Assembly (NCBI GenBank): GCA_037951165.1
Contig: JBBDHG010000014.1
Location: 6,106,001 to 6,170,000 of the forward strand
DNA length: 64,000 nt
Direction of reading: 5' to 3'
Source of the DNA: Lophius americanus
Taxonomy: Eukaryota; Chordata; Actinopteri; Lophiiformes; Lophiidae
In this document: positions 59,440 through 64,000 of the stretch, in pieces
Layout of the letters: each line of letters starts with the position of its first letter
Numbering within the stretch: the stretch's first letter is position 1
Program-made: the position numbers and the translations under genes
Notes under the pieces: model-generated
Database searches by the model: none
What the model was told of the DNA's origin: nothing
What the model saw: only the letters and a program-made list of their open reading frames with translations

Positions 59440-60245
59440 AATGAACTTCCACTATTACCAAATTTTAATGTCTAGATGGCTATGTCAAGCATCTCCAGAA
59501 CAGGTTCTTGTTGGCTCTTCCTGTTCTGCAGTGGTTTTTAGCAAAGAGGTCTAAGGAAGGTGCTGCTGAAAGCTCAATCAATTGGCTTGTCAGCATCAGA
59601 ACTGAACCATGAGTCCATGTAAGAAGGAGGTCTGGTCTGATGGATCAGGGTTTCTATACACAGTGTCGATAGGCGGGTGTATCTGGGTAGCTTACCTTGG
59701 AAACAAATGGCTACAGGAAATACCATGTGAAGAAGATAAGTTGCAGGAGGCATTGTGATGCCTTGGGCAGTGTTCTGCTTGTAATCCTAGCAGAACACGT
59801 AATACATGTGGACATTACATTGATCCGCACCACCCACCTAAACATAACTGCAGACTAAGTACACCCTTCATGGAAACGGTATTTGAAAATTGCAGGGTCT
59901 TTTTTTAGAAGATAATGCTCCCTGCCACACTGAAAAAAAGGTCCAGGGATGGTGTGAAGAACACAACAATGTGTTCAAGTTGTTGACATGGCCTCCAAAC
60001 TCCTGGCCTTTCAATTAAATCCAGCATCTGTGGGATTTGAGGGGCAAAGAAGTTGGATCCATGGAGGAAGCACTTTACAACCTCCACGACTTTAAGGATC
60101 TGCTGCTTACATCTTGGTTAGCAAGTCTGTTGGGGTCCACCGCCTCAATGGTTCACAGCCTTTTTGGCATTAAAAAGAGCAGTACAAATATTAGGCAGGC
60201 GATTATAATGTTTTTACTGATTACTGTGTATATAAAAGAGAAATG
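59440..60245 (+). mobile_element. Tc1/mariner remnant, transposase C-terminal half
   Basis: Plus-strand pieces encode EDNAPCH (catalytic Asp region), LLTWPPNS, IQHLWDLRGKEV, SMEEALYN and DFKDLLLTSW, ending near 'ataatgtttttactgattac'. Frameshifts and a stop break the frame, and the segment after LLLTSW lacks about 28 bp compared with the usual element. Confidence 0.72.
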
Positions 60246-63200
60246 TATGTTTATAACTTAATAGCCATGGCACATATTTACCACTATTGTGTTCATTCTA
60301 AAAGACAACTGTGTGACCCTAACCTGTTGACTGAGAGAGGGAGGAGTTGGTGATGCAGATATAAAAATGACCAGTGGAGACTGCTGGAACAATGAAGTGT
60401 AATTGAGATGACTCTGTGTTCTGCTCCTCCTCACCACATGGGATGGAGGACTTAGCCATTAGACTCGCTCTGTCAACCTGCAGCAGAGGAACAGGGTGTT
60501 GGGTTGTCTTCAGAGTTCAACTATGAGAATAACACAAAACCAGGAAACAGCAACTTCCAACAGAGATGAACCACAGACACTAACAGAAATATCCCATCAA
60601 CTCTTCAGCCTGCAGTGCTTATTATTATCATTATTTCTGTGTATTATGTATTATCATGTATAATGATAATAATGCATACTTTTTATTACCACTTTAATAT
60701 CAGTGTACAACAACATTTTGAAATATGTTCTCTTCATTTGACCCAGCAGAGGAGCAGTGAGAGGACCCTGTGATTACACCAATGACCTTTCAACTGTTGA
60801 CTTCTCTACTACTTAAACTACACTAATATGTATTATAATGTATTTGATACATGCACCAACATATATATTCATTATTTTTATTTTATCTTATATATTTTGA
60901 TCAAATTACATTTTTAAATGGATTTAATTATTTTTATTTTGTTTTATTTTATTAAATCGATAAATGTAAAACTGCAGATCGATGAGATCTTATAAATTGA
61001 GATCTGCTCAATCAGAACACATGTTGATCAGATCCAAACTTGATTGAAAGGTCCAGTGTGTTGGACTCAGAATATTACACCTCAGCTCACCCCTCTCTAT
61101 CCAAGAATAGCTCAATGAGGTCAGTGTGCAACCATGGCAACAGGGCAATTCTGGGAGCAAATAATGCAATACAACTGCTAATACCAATAAGTACCACTAC
61201 TACTGTTGATTCCGTGGGAAAAGTCCAGGTTCCTACAGTGAAACAGTCCATCTGCCCTCAGTAAAATACTTTGATTAATTTATTATTGTATTGATTAATT
61301 AAAATCATGCTGAGTATATCCAAATGATTAAATGTGGTTCTTTCAACATTAACCAGTTATATCGGGCCAAAGTAATTTCTTCATGAAAATAAATAACATA
61401 AGGTGGGTTAATTTTACTATTACAAAGTAATTCGGACCAAACCTGTTCAATAAAGTCGGACCTAATCCAAGTAATTTATTATAATCAATATTAATGTGTT
61501 TATATTTACTCAACCCAAGTAGGTTACAACAGCATTACTGCTTGATACTCACCCAAACCCATCTTATCTTGTGGAAATATTTTTCATGATTTTTATTAAG
61601 TTCATTGAAAGAGTTATTTTTTTGAGTGTTGACCCAACACCATGTTTTCCTGCTCATTGCAGGATCACACAAAATACTTACCTATGTACCTAAAACATGG
61701 TGGATGGTGACTCAGATTAAGAGGCAGGGTCTGGGATTTTATTTCTTTCTCTGAACATTAAAGATCAGGCATTTAAAACCATATTTTGTCATTTAAACGG
61801 CATCATCACATCATTACATTCTGGAGTTACATCCTGACGAATACGTCCATCAGTGAAACATTCTAGAGGGAATATCATCTGAAAGATAATGACACTAATG
61901 TGGTTCCAAATTGTACAGGGGAGGTTTTTGTAGTCAGGGAGTCACATGATCAGGCTGAACGTGTCATGGGACTGCTGCCTTTAGCTGCGATGACATCATG
62001 GAGAAACTGAGCTGGCTTGCTGGAGGTTCCATCCTGAATAATGTGTAGTTGTTGTTTTTTTTTTTCTCTCTTTTTACATTTTATGTTGCAGGACAACATA
62101 AAACAGAGTATTGACTTATAATCAAACTTGATATTAAAATTAAAAGAACAATTTTATTTTCATTGTATAGGGTACGGTTAGTTAGACAAACAGTTTAGCA
62201 TCCATACAGATGAGCAAAGAAAGTTAAGGGCAGACTAATGTGCAGTTTTGTGATGGTGATATATAATAATAACATACATGGTGAAAGTATTAACAGTAAA
62301 ACACAAGTATTCACCTTAAACATGGATATAAATGTACATTATAGTGCTATAATCTTTATATGAATTAATTTGTTAATATTAATAATATAAACCTAATGTG
62401 AGTTACTGAAATTATATGTGAATAAATATGATATTAGAGATTTGCACCTTTTCTCTATTTAATTCAGTAAGAAAAAGAAATTGTCCGGATGTTACGTTTA
62501 CTTGAATATAAAATACATTTTATGAAATCATTTCAGGAAAAATGTGATTGCAACAACTTCAATTTGGAAAGTTTCAATCATGTTGGCATGACCTGATAGC
62601 ATGAATTTTGTTTGTGTTCTGTTTCACGTTCACCTTTGTTACCAACTGTACGGAAATTAATTCAACAAGATTAGTTTAATTAATTTATGAAAAGTATTTC
62701 CACAAGTTTAAATCTTTTTTTTTTCATCACTAAACAATTCCGTAGGGCCAACATTATTTATCTTGCCTGGATAAAATATATTTAGTAGGGTAATTTTATT
62801 ACAAAATGAGTTGGCCCAAATGAATCAAATAAAATGTTCCATTCCATATAAGCTGAACCAACGGGAATAAATAATGTGGGACCTAATCCAAGTAACCGAA
62901 TTGAATCAACCCGAGAACATTAAACTAACCCAACCCATGAAGATGAAGTTAGACCAACATAGTTGCCTCACACTAAAAGATTCCCATTTAGTCACATGGA
63001 AAGACTTACCATGAATGTATTAGGTTCATTCATATGTCTGTGTGTGATTGAAAATTCATTCTCTTGTTTATTGTTTTGTCACAAAATATATACATACAAA
63101 ATATATAATATGACAAATACAATACAAAAATATTCATATATTAGTAAAATACACGTTTATTATAGAATTACTATCAAAAAGAATATTAATTACTACTGTA

Positions 63201-64000
63201 ATACTATTACTATGTATAATAATATATTATATGAAATTAATCTCTTTCAGACATTTTATATAATTTAAAAAAAAAATTAAATTAAATTAAATTGAATTAA
63301 ATTCCCATATGGACCTTACTACGAGGAATAACTGTATTACTTTGGGAAAGTCAGTTGTTTATTTCTGACACTAGGTGAAGCATTATCTCCAAAAGTTTTC
63401 GGGCCATAGTTTCTCAACCATTGATCAATTTAGTTGAAATTTAGTTCGTATGAATGGACTTAAGGAGGTCAATCATGTAAATACCATATTTCACTCCAAA
63501 AGTTTATATTTGACTAACTAGGGATAGCTTTTTTTTAATGAAATAACCGTGGACATAACTTTAACTCAGATGATGATAAGCACAGGACTATTTAAATTGA
63601 AGTTTAATTTTCAGCTCCATCAGATACACAGGGAGTTCTGTGTGAAAACTCTAGGAAGTCAAATGAAGATGTATCCCTGGAGAGGAGCTGATGGAGGGCT
63701 GTGTGATGACTGAGGCTGCCTTCACACTGCACCAAATCTGATGTTTTCTCTTATGTGACTCAGATCAGATTTTGTCATGACAGTGTGAACACACCAAATT
63801 ACACCGAATCTGGTCTTTCCTATTTTGATTTGAGCCACCTTCATGTAACCTGAATCAGACCTCAGAATCTGTTACAGAATTTCTATTGGGAAAGAAAAAC
63901 AGACTCAACCAAGATTTGTGTGTTTGTATATGTGTGTGCTTCATCTAACGATTTAGAAAAGCTTCATCTTAATCGTTTTGTTAGTTGATTTTTTAACGTA
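60246..64000. other. AT-rich intergenic DNA with repeat fragments
   Basis: Contains a SINE tail (60670-60800, second family), a dispersed-repeat core near 61060-61110, one minisatellite unit near 61236, and a fragment near 63310-63345 shared with about 41085-41120. Very AT-rich around 63060-63300. No coding gene is supported. Confidence 0.5.

Noticed and set aside
1..64000. CRISPR arrays, operons, bacterial promoters or ribosome binding sites
   Set aside because: The window is clearly eukaryotic nuclear DNA; the tandem arrays found are mini- and microsatellites without spacer structure.

Overview
The window is vertebrate nuclear DNA from a teleost fish. Genes are sparse and split by GT-AG introns, the background is AT-rich, and the repeats are typical of fish: Rex1 and L2 LINEs, an RTE-like LINE, tRNA-headed SINEs, and many dead Tc1/mariner and hAT DNA transposons. 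No bacterial, viral or CRISPR locus is seen.

Three host genes look intact over the part visible. (1) A delta-type connexin on the minus strand (12981-14171), one uninterrupted reading frame of 396 residues. (2) A MARCHF2/3-like membrane RING-CH E3 ubiquitin ligase on the plus strand (coding exons from 31344 to 39677; a first coding exon at 29443-29497 is only tentative). Exon phases join without conflict from 31344 to the stop. (3) A nuclear lamin on the minus strand, assembled here from 11 exons (56323 down to 41857) into a 590-residue frame that ends in the CaaX box CIVM. It most resembles lamin LIII/L3. The large introns of genes 2 and 3 are full of transposable elements.

Two host pseudogenes are visible. 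One is an orphan 3' part of an SLC7 amino-acid transporter gene (22729-24018), cut off at its 5' end by a Tc1 remnant and split by another repeat. The other is a decayed tandem copy of the RING-CH exon of the MARCHF-like gene, about 8.35 kb upstream of the real exon.

The most unusual item is at 5840-11368: a 5.5 kb unit bounded by near-identical inverted repeats of about 385 bp. It carries a dead, spliced, integrase-type (DDE) transposase gene on the minus strand. Each inverted repeat holds a short ATG-plus-splice-donor segment.

Other repeat structures include hAT (3597-4414, imperfect 8-bp target duplication), L2 LINEs (15640-17295, 20770-21432, 27258-27720, 51770-54445), Rex1 (19295-20770), RTE-like (24555-26165), Tc1 (22255-22725, 31539-33004, 42500-42850, 58495-58575, 59440-60245), and a Penelope-like repeat cluster with hammerhead-like motifs (33487-34312). 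The stretches 56324-58490 and 60246-64000 are AT-rich and show no gene that I can support. All family names rest on motifs recalled from memory; no database was searched.
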